DNA of 64,000 nt from Neptunicoccus cionae (GCF_014643735.1 NZ_BMKA01000002.1:434001-498000); one strand, 5' to 3'. Shown: positions 1 to 9,157, counted from the stretch's first letter. A program made the numbers and translations. Notes: generated by a model not told the origin, from the sequence alone.

Positions 1-921
1 GCGCGGTTTACCGATCTTATCCATCACATCATCGCAGGCGTCGATGCACAGGGCGCAGGTGATACATTCCATTTGTTGCCCGTCGCGGATGTCGATCCCC
101 ATCGGGCAAACATTGACGCAGGCCATACAGTCGATGCAATCCCCAAGCGGTGCTGCGTCTTCAGCCTGCACTGCTTTGCGGTGCTTGCCGCGCGGTTCGC
201 CGCGCCAGTCGCGGTAGGCCACAGTGATAGTGTCCGGGTCCATCATCGCCGCTTGAATGCGGGGCCAGGGACACATGTAAATGCAAACCTGTTCCCGCAA
301 GAAGCCGCCAAAAACGAAAGTTGTCGCGGTCAATACGGCTATGGTGCCATAAGCGATGGGATGGGCCTCAAAGCGCAGCAGATCCCGCGCCAGTGTCGGG
401 GCGTCGGTGAAATAGAACACCCAAGCCCCGCCAGTTGCCATCGCAATTCCAAGCCAGATCGCCCATTTGGTCAGTCGCAGCCGCCATTTGTGAAAATCCC
501 ATTTCGCTTTCCACAAGCGCACCCGCGCGTTGCGGTCCCCCTCGACCCAGCGCTCCACCAGAATGAACAGATCGGTCCAGACGGTCTGGGGGCAAGTATA
601 CCCGCACCAAACCCGACCAAGTGCAGAGGTGAACAGGAACAGCCCCAGTCCCGCCATCACCAACAGACCGGCAACAAAGTAAAACTCGTGCGGCCAGATC
701 TCGATCCAGAAGAAATAGAACCGCCGCCCCGCCATATCCAGCAGCACCGCCTGATCCGGCAGGTTCGGTCCGCGATCCCAGCGAATCCACGGCAGCAGGT
801 AGTAAATCCCCAGTGTCACCAGCATGATCCACCATTTTAACCGGCGAAACGTGCCCGATACCTTACGGGGAAACACGGGCTCTTGCGCCGCGTAGAGAGG
901 GGGAGGCGTGGTTTGGGTCAT
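1..921 (-). CDS. ccoG: Cytochrome c oxidase accessory protein CcoG (FixG/RdxA-like), 3' part missing
   Basis: The gene runs off the left edge, so only the first 307 codons are visible. It encodes a membrane iron-sulfur protein of the CcoG/FixG family, which helps assemble the copper centre of cbb3 oxidase. The visible part has several hydrophobic segments, a CGYTCPQ motif in the membrane region, and near the end of the visible part two ferredoxin-like clusters (CIDCMACVNVC and CITCALCIDAC). The start is the ATG at 919-921, giving MTQTTPP. It follows ccoNOQP on the same strand, behind its own FNR box and a terminator. ccoH, ccoI and ccoS would be expected next, beyond the window. Confidence 0.93.
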   Translation of the reverse strand, partial: MTQTTPPPLYAAQEPVFPRKVSGTFRRLKWWIMLVTLGIYYLLPWIRWDRGPNLPDQAVLLDMAGRRFYFFWIEIWPHEFYFVAGLLVMAGLGLFLFTSALGRVWCGYTCPQTVWTDLFILVERWVEGDRNARVRLWKAKWDFHKWRLRLTKWAIWLGIAMATGGAWVFYFTDAPTLARDLLRFEAHPIAYGTIAVLTATTFVFGGFLREQVCIYMCPWPRIQAAMMDPDTITVAYRDWRGEPRGKHRKAVQAEDAAPLGDCIDCMACVNVCPMGIDIRDGQQMECITCALCIDACDDVMDKIGKPR

Positions 922-973
922 AGTATCAATCCTGTTCGCATCCTCTTCCTACTTCATGGGAATCAGGTGCGCC

Positions 974-987
974 TTGATCTGGATCAA
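974..987 (-). promoter_or_regulatory. FNR box upstream of ccoG
   Basis: TTGATCTGGATCAA is a perfect TTGAT-N4-ATCAA dyad, the consensus for FNR/FnrL proteins. Its centre is about 60 bases before the ccoG start. With fnrL only 3.7 kb away, control of ccoG by FnrL under low oxygen is the natural inference. Confidence 0.8.
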
Positions 988-1032
988 AAAGATCCCCGAA
1001 ACGGCTTGTTTGCGAACAGGGCCGTTTCGGGG
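986..1032 (-). terminator. Rho-independent terminator of the ccoNOQP operon
   Basis: A perfect 12-bp stem (994-1005 with 1021-1032, CCCCGAAACGGC) has a 15-base loop that can itself form a small TGTT/AACA stem. On the minus strand it is followed by ATCTTTTTG. It lies about 60 bases after the ccoP stop. The U-tract runs two bases into the ccoG FNR box. Confidence 0.8.
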
Positions 1033-1089
1033 GAACGGCACCGCTGTAGGGGATGCAGTGCCGTATTCTGGTAGTCGTCGGCGCGCGGC

Positions 1090-1962
1090 TTATTCGCCGC
1101 CGCCAAGACCGTGAACATATGCAGAGACAGCGCGCACATCCGCTTCGATCAGACGCTGCCCCCATGCAGGCATGATGCCAAATCGTGAATAGGTGATGGT
1201 CTGGATCAAAGTCTCGCGGTCGCCACCATAAAGCCAGATCGCATCTGCCAGATTAGGCGCGCCCTGTTCGCGGTCGCCCCGTCCGGTATCGCCGTGACAG
1301 GCCGCGCATTGCTCTCCGTAAAGCTGCTGTCCGGTCGCGGCCAGTTCGGGTTCCGCATCGTCGTTGGACAACGAATAAACATATTCCGCCGCCGCACGAA
1401 TCTGGTCTTTGTCCAGCAATTCACCAAAGGCAGGCATCGCTGTATACCGTGCATCGTCGTCGGTCTCGTTGCGAATGCCGTGGCGCACAGTGTACGTGAT
1501 TCCATCCATACTGCCCCCCCAAAGCCAGTCATCGTCCAGCAGGTTCGGATAGCCCTTGAAGCCTGCCGCGCCGGAGCCGTGACACTGGGAACACTGCGCT
1601 TTGAAGACCGCACCACCACGGGCGACCGCATAGCGCAGCAGATCGGGGTCTTCGGGCAAGCTGTCCATTTCGGTTGTCAGCAATTGCTCCACGAGCGACC
1701 CGTTCTTTGCGTCGTGGGCCTTAATATCCTGCGCTACATTTGCGCGTGTGGACCAGCCGAGCACCCCTGTCGTCGCGCCAGAGATCAGCGGCCATGCGGG
1801 AAAGGCGATTGTATAGGCAATTCCCCAGACAATCGTTGCGTAAAGCGTCCAGAGCCACCAGCGGGGCATCGGGTTGTTCAACTCCTGAATGCCGTCCCAG
1901 GAATGGCCAGTGGTTTCCACGCCGGTGACTTCATCCACGTTCTTTTCGGTGTGATCAGACAT
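1090..1962 (-). CDS. ccoP: cbb3-type cytochrome c oxidase subunit III (dihaem cytochrome c)
   Basis: 290 residues. CcoP passes electrons from the cytochrome c pool to the catalytic subunit of the cbb3 oxidase in the inner membrane. The sequence shows an N-terminal transmembrane helix (about residues 35-58) and two haem-c motifs, CSQCH at 124-128 and CAACH at 219-223, each in a cytochrome c domain. The ATG at 1962 overlaps the ccoQ stop as TGATG, which points to translational coupling. An in-frame ATG seven codons upstream lies inside ccoQ and is less likely. It is the last gene of ccoNOQP, followed by a strong terminator. Confidence 0.95.
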   Translation of the reverse strand: MSDHTEKNVDEVTGVETTGHSWDGIQELNNPMPRWWLWTLYATIVWGIAYTIAFPAWPLISGATTGVLGWSTRANVAQDIKAHDAKNGSLVEQLLTTEMDSLPEDPDLLRYAVARGGAVFKAQCSQCHGSGAAGFKGYPNLLDDDWLWGGSMDGITYTVRHGIRNETDDDARYTAMPAFGELLDKDQIRAAAEYVYSLSNDDAEPELAATGQQLYGEQCAACHGDTGRGDREQGAPNLADAIWLYGGDRETLIQTITYSRFGIMPAWGQRLIEADVRAVSAYVHGLGGGE

Positions 1963-2180
1963 CAGCTTGTCCTCTTGAAACAATCAGGGCAGTTGCCCAC
2001 ACAGTCGAGACGCGGGGCATCCGGATCGAGGTTATCGCGCAGGGGAATCTGACTGGCGTCCTCGTGCATTTTCCGGCTGCCGGGGCGGAACAAAAACAGG
2101 ACCGCGCCAAGGAAGAAGCAGAACATTGCCAGCAAAAACCAACTGTCAGCCAGTTCGCGTAGGAAAGAATAGGTATCCAT
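1962..2180 (-). CDS. ccoQ: cbb3-type cytochrome c oxidase subunit IV (CcoQ/FixQ)
   Basis: 72 residues with one hydrophobic helix (about 14-31) and a short charged cytoplasmic tail, as is usual for CcoQ, which stabilises the core cbb3 complex. The tail ends in an unusual Cys-rich stretch (LDCVGNCPDCFK). It sits between ccoO and ccoP in the standard order, nine bases after ccoO, and overlaps the ccoP start. The position in the operon supports the call more than sequence similarity, which is weak in so short a protein. Confidence 0.88.
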   Translation of the reverse strand: MDTYSFLRELADSWFLLAMFCFFLGAVLFLFRPGSRKMHEDASQIPLRDNLDPDAPRLDCVGNCPDCFKRTS

Positions 2181-2189
2181 GTCGCCCTC

Positions 2190-2915
2190 CTATCGGCTTG
2201 CTTCGGGGGTGAAAGTCGAGAAATCAACCATCGTCCCGAGCACTTGGAGATACGCCACCAACGCATCCATCTCGGTCAGGTCTTTCTGACCGTCAAAGTT
2301 GGCTACAGCCGCCCCCGGATAGCGTTCCAGCATGTCGTCGTAATCACTGTCAGGATTGGCCTGCGCATAAAAATCCGCCACCGCGTTATCCAACATGTCA
2401 TCGTCATAAGGCACCCCCACAAGGCGGTGGGTATTCAGCAGCGCCTTGATCTGGGTTGGCTCAATGCGGGTCTCTGCCAGAAACTCGTATTTCGGCATAA
2501 TGGATTCCGGCACGACCGACTGCGGGTCTTTCAGGTGCTCTACGTGCCAAGCGTCCGAATAGCGCCCGCCCACGCGGGCCACATCGGGCCCGGTTCGCTT
2601 TGATCCCCACTGGAACGGGTGGTCATACATCGATTCCGCCGCCAGTGAATAATGCCCGTAGCGTTCCACTTCGTCCCGCATCGGGCGGATCATCTGGCTG
2701 TGGCAAAGGTAGCAGCCTTCGCGCACATAGATGTCCCGTCCTGTCAGTTCCAGCGGGGAATAGGGGCGCACGCCCTCTACTTCTTCGATGGTGTTTTCCA
2801 GCCAGAACAGCGGCGCGATTTCCACGATCCCTCCGATAGAGACCACCAGAAGGGAGCTAACCAACAGCAGGGTCGGGCTTTTTTCAAGGATTGCATGTTT
2901 GTCGAGAAATGCCAT
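2190..2915 (-). CDS. ccoO: cbb3-type cytochrome c oxidase subunit II (monohaem cytochrome c)
   Basis: 241 residues, the normal length for CcoO. An N-terminal membrane anchor (about residues 13-38) is followed by a periplasmic cytochrome c domain with CYLCH at 68-72 in the family context [15 protein letters not shown]. CcoO relays electrons between CcoP and CcoN. The gene starts 12 bases after the ccoN stop and clearly belongs to the same transcript. Confidence 0.95.
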   Translation of the reverse strand: MAFLDKHAILEKSPTLLLVSSLLVVSIGGIVEIAPLFWLENTIEEVEGVRPYSPLELTGRDIYVREGCYLCHSQMIRPMRDEVERYGHYSLAAESMYDHPFQWGSKRTGPDVARVGGRYSDAWHVEHLKDPQSVVPESIMPKYEFLAETRIEPTQIKALLNTHRLVGVPYDDDMLDNAVADFYAQANPDSDYDDMLERYPGAAVANFDGQKDLTEMDALVAYLQVLGTMVDFSTFTPEASR

Positions 2916-2927
2916 TTTCCGAACTCC

Positions 2928-4541
2928 TTACTCTGCTGCTACGGTCGGGGTGGTGCCAGTGGCACCTGCCCTCGCCGCTTTGGGGCCGCGGATGGTCATC
3001 CACATGTTCCAAACCATGATCACCGCTCCGGCAAGGAACATCACCCCGCCCAGACCACGCACCACATACATCGGGAATTTCGCGGCGACGGTGTCTGCGA
3101 AAGAGTTCACAAGGAACCCCTGATCATCCACTTCGCGCCACATCAGGCCCTCCATGATGCCAGTCACCCACATGGAAGCGGCGTAAAGAACGATTCCGAT
3201 GGTCGCCAACCAGAAGTGCCAGTTGATTGCGCTCATGGAATACATCTTGTCACGGCCCCAAAGGCGCGGCGTCAGGAAGTAGAGACAGGCGAATGTGATC
3301 ATGCCGTTCCAGCCCAAAGCGCCGGAGTGGACGTGACCGATGGTCCAGTCAGTATAGTGGCTCAGGCTGTTGACCGCGCGGATCGACATCATCGGACCTT
3401 CAAAGGTAGACATGCCATAAAAACCGAGAGACAGGACGAACATACGCAGGATCGGGTCGGTACGCAGCTTGTCCCAAGCCCCTTGCAAGGTCATCAGACC
3501 GTTGATCATACCGCCCCAGCTGGGCATCCACAGAATGATCGAGAACACCATCCCAAGGGTCGACGCCCAATCCGGCAGTGCTGTGTAATGCAGGTGGTGT
3601 GGACCGGCCCAGATATAAAGGAAGATCAGCGCCCAGAAGTGGATGATCGACAATTTGTAGCTGTAGACCGGACGGCCCGCCTGTTTAGGCACAAAGTAAT
3701 ACATCATCCCAAGGAAGCCAGCCGTCAGGAAGAAGCCTACCGCGTTGTGGCCGTACCACCACTGGGTCATGGCATCCTGCACGCCGGCAAAGACCTGCAC
3801 CGATTTGCTGCCCCAGATGGATACCGGAATGGACAGATTGTTGATCACATGCAGCATCGCTACAGTGATGATGAAGGCAAGATAGAACCAGTTCGCCACA
3901 TAGATATGACGCTCGCGCCGCTTGAAGATTGTGCCAAGGAACACCGCGAGATAGGCAAGCCAGACGATGGTCAGCCAGATATCCACATACCACTCAGGCT
4001 CGGCGTATTCTTTGGACTGGGTGGAGCCAAGCAGATACCCCGTTGCCGCAAGCACGATGAACAGTTGATAGCCCCAGAATACTAACCAGGCGAGATTGCC
4101 GCCCCAAAGCCGTGTCGCGCCAGTACGCTGGACCACGTAGAAAGATGTGGCAATCAACCCGTTGCCACCAAAAGCAAAGATGACTGCGGATGTATGTATG
4201 GGCCGCAACCGGCCAAAGTTCGTGTAGGGTTGCGCCCAGTCGAAATTGAGCGCGGGAAAGGCCAGTTGGAAGGCAATAAAAGTCCCCACCAGAAATCCGG
4301 CAATGCCCCAGAACGCCGTAGCAATCACGCCTGCGCGGATCACCCCGTCGTCATACCCTGTCGGCACTGGTTTATCCGCCCGTGGCTCCCCCGCGTTGCG
4401 GATCACCCAAACAAACATGCAAAGCGCAATGACAAGAATCAGCACCGCATGTAATTGATAAGCCGGATCCTGCGCCCAATTCGCGCCCATAGCCGCAACA
4501 AGCGCGACTCCGGCCAATAAAAAAGCCTTAATATAGTCCAT
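2928..4541 (-). CDS. ccoN: cbb3-type cytochrome c oxidase subunit I (catalytic haem-copper subunit)
   Basis: 537 residues with about 12 hydrophobic segments. CcoN reduces oxygen to water and conserves energy at high oxygen affinity. Haem and copper ligands are visible in [36 protein letters not shown] and [15 protein letters not shown]. It is the first gene of ccoNOQP. An FNR box lies about 93 bases upstream of the ATG, in the gap shared with the end of fnrL, so the operon is probably induced at low oxygen. Confidence 0.97.
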   Translation of the reverse strand: MDYIKAFLLAGVALVAAMGANWAQDPAYQLHAVLILVIALCMFVWVIRNAGEPRADKPVPTGYDDGVIRAGVIATAFWGIAGFLVGTFIAFQLAFPALNFDWAQPYTNFGRLRPIHTSAVIFAFGGNGLIATSFYVVQRTGATRLWGGNLAWLVFWGYQLFIVLAATGYLLGSTQSKEYAEPEWYVDIWLTIVWLAYLAVFLGTIFKRRERHIYVANWFYLAFIITVAMLHVINNLSIPVSIWGSKSVQVFAGVQDAMTQWWYGHNAVGFFLTAGFLGMMYYFVPKQAGRPVYSYKLSIIHFWALIFLYIWAGPHHLHYTALPDWASTLGMVFSIILWMPSWGGMINGLMTLQGAWDKLRTDPILRMFVLSLGFYGMSTFEGPMMSIRAVNSLSHYTDWTIGHVHSGALGWNGMITFACLYFLTPRLWGRDKMYSMSAINWHFWLATIGIVLYAASMWVTGIMEGLMWREVDDQGFLVNSFADTVAAKFPMYVVRGLGGVMFLAGAVIMVWNMWMTIRGPKAARAGATGTTPTVAAE

Positions 4542-4626
4542 CTGACACCTCGAAAATGACGAGCACTGCCAAGGCAGACACTCCTGTTCGCAAGTGTAGG
4601 GATAGGCGGGTTAGGGCGACGTTTCC

Positions 4627-4640
4627 TTGATCTGTGTCAA
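4627..4640 (-). promoter_or_regulatory. FNR box upstream of ccoN
   Basis: TTGATCTGTGTCAA matches TTGAT-N4-ATCAA with one mismatch (GTCAA in the second half-site). It lies between the fnrL stop at 4690 and the ccoN start at 4541, where only ccoN can be its target. Confidence 0.75.
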
Positions 4641-4689
4641 GTTTGGCAAAATGCGTTTCGATTTTCGCAGTGTTTCGATGCGAAAGCGA

Positions 4690-5412
4690 TTAGCGCGGAG
4701 CGTCGTCCCCTGATATATCGTGCAGCGCCTTCGGGTTAAGCACCTCAAAGCTGCGACGGTCTTTGAATTGTAGGATACCTTGGGATTTCAGCGCAGACAG
4801 CTGACGGCTGACGGTTTCCAGCGTCAGGCCAAGGTAATTGGCGATTTCCTCGCGGCTTAGCGGCAGGGTCAGCGCATCATTCTGCGCTGTCGAACCTTCT
4901 AAACTGCTGCGCCGGATCAACATATCAATAAAGGTCGCGATCTTTTCGCGCGCCGTTTTGCGCCCCAAAAGCAGCATCCAGTCCCGCGCTGCATCCAGTT
5001 CATCAAGCGCGATTTCCACCAGACGTTCGGACAGATGGGGCGTCACCAGAAGAAGGTTCTCAAACGGTTTGCGATCAAAACAGCAAAGGGTCACATCCGA
5101 GGCCGCGATCACGTCAAATTCCACACGATCCCGACCGGGCCGCCCGATGAAATCTGACGGCAGCAACAACCCGACCATTTGGGTGCGCCCGTCTTCCAGC
5201 GTCTTGCCAAGGGTCGCTACGCCGCTGACGACCGAGGCGACAAAATCCATCGACTCGCCGCGCCACAAGATCTGTTCACCGGCCTTGAAGCTGCGGTAGA
5301 CTTTGATTTTCTCAAGGATATCCAGCTCTGCCCCTTCACAACGGGAACAGACTGCACGATGCCGGATCGGACATTCGCCGCATTTGATATTGGAGAGCAC
5401 AGGAGCATTCAT
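4690..5412 (-). CDS. fnrL: FnrL, oxygen-sensing CRP/FNR-family regulator
   Basis: 240 residues. FNR proteins hold an oxygen-labile 4Fe-4S cluster and activate genes for low-oxygen life. N-terminal cysteines are at 11, 14, 22 and 25 and two more at 110-111, in the places expected for cluster ligands. A cyclic-nucleotide-binding fold follows, then a helix-turn-helix at 184-216 whose recognition helix has E-T-V-S-R (199-203), the FNR signature that reads TTGAT. The ATG at 5412 (MNAPVLSNI) is preferred over one 50 codons upstream, which would add an atypical stretch. It lies directly upstream of ccoNOQP. I see no clear FNR box ahead of fnrL itself. Confidence 0.93.
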   Translation of the reverse strand: MNAPVLSNIKCGECPIRHRAVCSRCEGAELDILEKIKVYRSFKAGEQILWRGESMDFVASVVSGVATLGKTLEDGRTQMVGLLLPSDFIGRPGRDRVEFDVIAASDVTLCCFDRKPFENLLLVTPHLSERLVEIALDELDAARDWMLLLGRKTAREKIATFIDMLIRRSSLEGSTAQNDALTLPLSREEIANYLGLTLETVSRQLSALKSQGILQFKDRRSFEVLNPKALHDISGDDAPR

Positions 5413-5588
5413 ATCGCCCAGACCACCGCAGATTGTTAATAGAAGCAACAGATTTATACCGGAACGGCCCAAGAAGATATGCTGGCAGAACGCCGCACCA
5501 CGGGTACAAAGTGACACAGGCGCGACCCTCCGGCCCTTGCAAACCTGCGCACAATGTCCCAAAGGATCGCAAAACGTGGAAGTGAAAC

Positions 5589-6110
5589 ATGACGCAGCTT
5601 ATTCCCGCTTGGGACAACGGGGTTTTGACACCGCTGGACAAACTGGACGTACACCGGCGCGGGCTGAAACATCCCGCGATTTCGGTGTTTCTGCTGTGTG
5701 GCGACCAGACTTTGATCCAGCAACGGGCGGCCCATAAATACCACACACCGGATCTTTGGGCCAATACGGTCTGCACCCACCCTCACTGGGAAGAGCCGAG
5801 CCTGACCTGCGCGAACCGACGTCTTGGGGAAGAGCTGGGGATCACGTGTGGTGATCTGCAATTCGGCCAAACCGTCGAATACCGCGCCGATGTGGGGGGC
5901 GGATTGATCGAACATGAAGTCGTGGACATTTATACCGCCCGCGTAGAGGTCGACATCGCGATGGTGCTCAATCCGGATGAGGTGCAGGCCGTACGCTGGA
6001 TCGGGTTTGATCAACTCGCGCAGGAAATAGACGAAACACCAGAGCGGTTCACGCCATGGCTGCGGGTTTATATGCGCGATCATCGGGACTGGATCACCGC
6101 TGCGGTTTAG
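5589..6110 (+). CDS. idi: Isopentenyl-diphosphate delta-isomerase, type I
   Basis: 173 residues, Nudix fold. The enzyme interconverts isopentenyl and dimethylallyl diphosphate, the starters of isoprenoid, quinone and carotenoid synthesis. The catalytic cysteine lies in WANTVCTHPHW (C62, with the metal-binding H64) and the catalytic glutamates in GLIEHEVVD (E108 and E110); the degenerate Nudix segment RRLGEELG also fits type I enzymes. It is transcribed away from fnrL, with 176 bases between the two starts. In phototrophic relatives idi is near photosynthesis genes, but none is present in this window. Confidence 0.92.
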   Translation: MTQLIPAWDNGVLTPLDKLDVHRRGLKHPAISVFLLCGDQTLIQQRAAHKYHTPDLWANTVCTHPHWEEPSLTCANRRLGEELGITCGDLQFGQTVEYRADVGGGLIEHEVVDIYTARVEVDIAMVLNPDEVQAVRWIGFDQLAQEIDETPERFTPWLRVYMRDHRDWITAAV

Positions 6111-6246
6111 GTGCTGTTTGTTAACCTTTTGGACGCGCGCGCGTGTGTACGGACCAATTGAAATAAACAGATAGCGCGGCGAAGGCATCGAAACTTAGCT
6201 ATCCAAACCCCTGTTTTCAAAGCGTGAACCGCTTTAACATACTGCA

Positions 6247-6290
6247 TATATGAAGCTTCATATAAGACGCTTCATAAATGAAGCTTCAAG
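6247..6290. repeat. Cluster of overlapping palindromes built on TGAAGCTTCA
   Basis: The 309-base gap 6111-6419 lies between the converging ends of idi and the ABC importer operon. It holds a perfect 18-bp palindrome TATATGAAGCTTCATATA (6247-6264), a second TGAAGCTTCA core at 6279-6288, and an inverted GCTTCAT between them that pairs with the second core. The two cores are 28 bases apart. The rest of the gap is AT-rich and holds only the terminator at its right end. The layout looks like an operator or a folded RNA element, but no gene start is nearby. Confidence 0.55.
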
Positions 6291-6361
6291 GTTAAGGTTC
6301 TGTAAAGCTTTTTTAACAAGGCCCGCAGACAGAAGAAGCCTACTTACACACCAACCCACAC

Positions 6362-6397
6362 AAAAAAGCCGCGCCGCAGGTTTCCCCACGGCGCGGC
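6362..6397 (-). terminator. Terminator of the pyrimidine/ABC importer operon
   Basis: A 9-bp GC stem (GCCGCGCCG 6368-6376 with 6389-6397) has a 12-base loop and, on the minus strand, is followed directly by TTTTTTG. It lies 23 bases after the stop of the substrate-binding protein gene and closes the long minus-strand run. Confidence 0.85.
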
Positions 6398-6419
6398 CTG
6401 TTTCGCAAAAAGCCTCCGC

Positions 6420-7409
6420 TTAATTCAAAGCAGCGTCCGTGATTTCCAGAGTATACGCGCCTTCAGGCTCTTTCGTGATCACAGGGTCGGAACCGGCAGT
6501 CAGCAGGCTGTCCACTGTGCGACGGTAATCCGCCTCGTCCAGTGCACCGTTTGAATTGGCGGTCAGTTTCGCCACTTCGGACATCATCCGCTTCTGGTGC
6601 TTTTCTGTTTGCGCACCGGTTGCATCATTGTCCAGAACGATCATTGCCGCCTCGTCCGGATTTTCCTCGGCGTATTTCCAACCCTTCATGGAAGCGCGCA
6701 CAAAACGGACCATCTTCTTTTTGAACGCTTCGTCTTTCAGGTTTTCACCCAAGACATACATCCCGTCTTCCAGCGTAGCCACGCCCTGATCTTCGTATTT
6801 GAACACCACCAGCTCTTCCGGAGTGAGCCCTGCATCAATAACCTGCCAGTATTCATTGTAGGTCATGGTGGACACACAGGCCGCCTGTTTCTGCAACAGT
6901 GGATCAACATTGAAGCCCTGTTTCAGAACCGTCACACCACCGTCAGACCCGTCGGTTTTCAGGCCAAGTTTGCTCATCCAGCTCAGGAATGGATATTCGT
7001 TCCCAAAGAACCAGACACCCAGCGTTTTACCCGGAAAATCATCTGGCGAGGATATGCCAGCATCTTTACGACAGGTCAGCATCATGCCCGACGATTTGTA
7101 AGGCTGGGCGATATTTACCAGATCCAAACCCTTTTCACGCGAAGCCAGCGCGGACGGCATCCAGTCCAGCACCACATCGGCACCACCACCGGCAATCACC
7201 TGTGCCGGTGCAATATCCGGACCACCCGGTTTAATCGTGACGTTAAGATCTTCCTCTTCGTAAAATCCCTTATCCTGTGCCACATAATATCCGGCGAATT
7301 GCGCCTGTGTGACCCATTTCAGTTGCAGCGTCACATCGTCCGCCGCCTGAGCAAATGACGCGCCCAGCGCCATCGCACCGGCCAGTGCTGTTGTTACAAT
7401 TTTTTTCAT
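6420..7409 (-). CDS. ABC importer periplasmic substrate-binding protein, ThiY/NMT1-like
   Basis: 329 residues with a clear signal peptide (cleavage near FAQA-ADD, residue 22) and the fold of the NMT1/THI5/SsuA group: LQLKWVTQAQFAGYYVAQDKG near the N-terminus is typical of proteins that bind pyrimidine-type ligands such as the thiamin precursor HMP. It is the last gene of a run with two permeases, an ATPase, dihydropyrimidinase and carbamoyl-beta-alanine amidohydrolase. From this context I infer that it binds uracil, thymine, a dihydropyrimidine or a hydantoin, not a thiamin precursor; no thiamin gene or riboswitch is nearby. The exact ligand is not known. Confidence 0.85.
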   Translation of the reverse strand: MKKIVTTALAGAMALGASFAQAADDVTLQLKWVTQAQFAGYYVAQDKGFYEEEDLNVTIKPGGPDIAPAQVIAGGGADVVLDWMPSALASREKGLDLVNIAQPYKSSGMMLTCRKDAGISSPDDFPGKTLGVWFFGNEYPFLSWMSKLGLKTDGSDGGVTVLKQGFNVDPLLQKQAACVSTMTYNEYWQVIDAGLTPEELVVFKYEDQGVATLEDGMYVLGENLKDEAFKKKMVRFVRASMKGWKYAEENPDEAAMIVLDNDATGAQTEKHQKRMMSEVAKLTANSNGALDEADYRRTVDSLLTAGSDPVITKEPEGAYTLEITDAALN

Positions 7410-7445
7410 TTTCTTACTCTCCTTGTTGATTCGTTTTTAATTTTT

Positions 7446-8285
7446 CTACCCTCTCTGTGAAGGGTGCCAGAAGGTGACGCCTTTTTCCAGCAGCGCAACC
7501 AACCCGTAAAAGGCCGAACCCGCAATCGCCGCTACGGCGATCTCGGCCCAGACCATATCCAACGCCAACCGTCCGACTTCGGTTGAGATCCGGAAACCCA
7601 TTCCTTTGATCGGCGAACCGAAGAATTCGGCAACAATTGCGCCGATCAGGGCCAGCGTCGTAGCAATCTTCAAGCCGTTGAATATAAATGGCATCGCCGC
7701 AGGCAAGCGCAGTTTCATCAGCGCCTGCGGATAGCTTGCCGCGTAGGTCCGCATCAAATCCCGCTGCATCGCATCGGACGCCTGCAACCCCTGCACGGTA
7801 TTCACCAGCACCGGAAAGAACACCATCGCCACAACCACAGCCGCTTTGGACTGCCAGTCGAACCCGAACCACATTACCATAATCGGGGCGAGCCCGATAA
7901 TCGGCAGTGCAGCTACAAAATTCCCCACCGGCAGAAGGCCACGTTGCAAAAACGGGCTGCGATCCACAGCAACCGCCACCAGGAACGCCGCGCCACATCC
8001 GATAATATACCCGCTTAACGCGCCCTTAACGAAGGTCTGAAAGAAATCCTCCCACAGGATGGGCAGGTTTTGTGAAAACGTCACAGCGATGGCCGAGGGC
8101 GGTGGCAAAAGAACAGGGCTGATCCCGAACCCCCGCACGATCCCTTCCCAAAGCAGCAACAGGGTAATCCCGAACAGGGCTGGAACCGCAAATGCGTTAA
8201 GCCGGTTCGGCTTTTGGGCGGTAAGGATAATATTTACCCACCAAGCCGCGATCCAGAATACCAGTACAAATACAATCCAGATCAT
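7446..8285 (-). CDS. ABC importer permease (BPD_transp_1 family)
   Basis: 279 residues with about six membrane helices. The cytoplasmic coupling (EAA-type) loop is visible around RTYAASYPQALMKLRLPAAMPFIF, where it contacts the ATPase. Its start overlaps the stop of the upstream permease by four bases (8282-8285, ATGA), so the two are probably made together as a heterodimeric channel. It lies 36 bases ahead of the binding-protein gene. Permeases of this type serve taurine, nitrate and pyrimidine-like solutes; the catabolic neighbours suggest pyrimidine uptake. Confidence 0.88.
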   Translation of the reverse strand: MIWIVFVLVFWIAAWWVNIILTAQKPNRLNAFAVPALFGITLLLLWEGIVRGFGISPVLLPPPSAIAVTFSQNLPILWEDFFQTFVKGALSGYIIGCGAAFLVAVAVDRSPFLQRGLLPVGNFVAALPIIGLAPIMVMWFGFDWQSKAAVVVAMVFFPVLVNTVQGLQASDAMQRDLMRTYAASYPQALMKLRLPAAMPFIFNGLKIATTLALIGAIVAEFFGSPIKGMGFRISTEVGRLALDMVWAEIAVAAIAGSAFYGLVALLEKGVTFWHPSQRG

Positions 8286-9157
8286 TGCGCCATCCCCATC
8301 CGTTTAAGTGTCACCCGTTGGACAACCCCGATAGCGGCCACCATCAGTGCCGCCAGTGTGGCAGCTGCAATCAGAGCTGACCAGATCTGCACGGTCTGAC
8401 CATAATAGCTGCCAACCAGCATCCGCGCGCCCAGCCCGCCGTCCTGCGACAACGACAGTTCCGCCACCACAGCACCGATCAGACTGGCCGCGATCCCCAC
8501 TTTGAGGGAGGCAAACAGATAAGGGGCCGAAGCAGGCAACCGCAACTTCCAGAAGGTCTGACTGCGCGAGGCATTCCACGTGCGCATCTGGTCCATCTGC
8601 ATATGATCCGGCGACCGCAGCCCCTTCACCATGCCAACGACCACAGGAAAGAAGGACAGATACATGGAAATCACGCCTTTCGCGATCAGATCATCAACCT
8701 GCGCACTGGCCAGAACAACTACAATCATCGGTGCAATCGCCAGAATCGGAATGGTCTGGCTGGCAATGATCCACGGCATCACCGACTTATCCATCGCACG
8801 GTTATGAACGATCCCGACCGCCAGCAAAATGCCAAGTCCCGTTCCAAAAACAAAGCCGAGCACGGTCGAGGACAGGGTAATCCAGCCGTGATAAATTAAC
8901 GAACGTTTGCTGAAGGCCCGCCCCCGCTGCACCATCGCGCCGGTGGTCTTCCACAACTCTGCCCCCACCAGATGGGGCGGCGGCAAGCGGGGTTTTTCCT
9001 GTGTCATCGTGTCTTTGACCATCTCCCCAAAGGAGAGTTCGACACCGGCCCGCTCGGCCTTGTCATAGGCCCAGTTTTTATTCAACAACACCGCCCCGCC
9101 ATACCAGAGCGCGAAAACCGCCAGAACGACGGTCAAAACAGGTAAGACGTTACGCAT
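8282..9157 (-). CDS. ABC importer permease, second subunit
   Basis: 291 residues, with an N-terminal helix, a soluble stretch of about 55 residues, then the usual membrane domain. A coupling loop (MRTWNASRSQTFWKLRLPASAPYLF) matches the equivalent loop of the partner permease. The partner starts within its stop codon. The gap of 275 bases between this gene and the ATPase is the only wide spacing among the transporter genes and contains a questionable small reading frame (9150-9440). Confidence 0.87.
   Translation of the reverse strand: MRNVLPVLTVVLAVFALWYGGAVLLNKNWAYDKAERAGVELSFGEMVKDTMTQEKPRLPPPHLVGAELWKTTGAMVQRGRAFSKRSLIYHGWITLSSTVLGFVFGTGLGILLAVGIVHNRAMDKSVMPWIIASQTIPILAIAPMIVVVLASAQVDDLIAKGVISMYLSFFPVVVGMVKGLRSPDHMQMDQMRTWNASRSQTFWKLRLPASAPYLFASLKVGIAASLIGAVVAELSLSQDGGLGARMLVGSYYGQTVQIWSALIAAATLAALMVAAIGVVQRVTLKRMGMAQ

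Noticed and set aside
2652-4085. A 477-codon open frame on the plus strand across ccoN and ccoO
   Set aside because: It is antisense to two certain genes, its product has the His/Arg/Pro-rich composition of a reverse-frame shadow, and no start region or family match is seen. GC-rich third positions of the real genes explain the missing stops.
5413-5588. An FNR box ahead of fnrL for autoregulation
   Set aside because: No TTGAT-N4-ATCAA with fewer than three mismatches could be found in the gap by eye.
6420-7409. Thiamin-precursor transporter (ThiY) as the main call
   Set aside because: The fold fits, but there is no THI riboswitch or thiamin gene nearby, whereas pyrimidine catabolic genes share the transcript.
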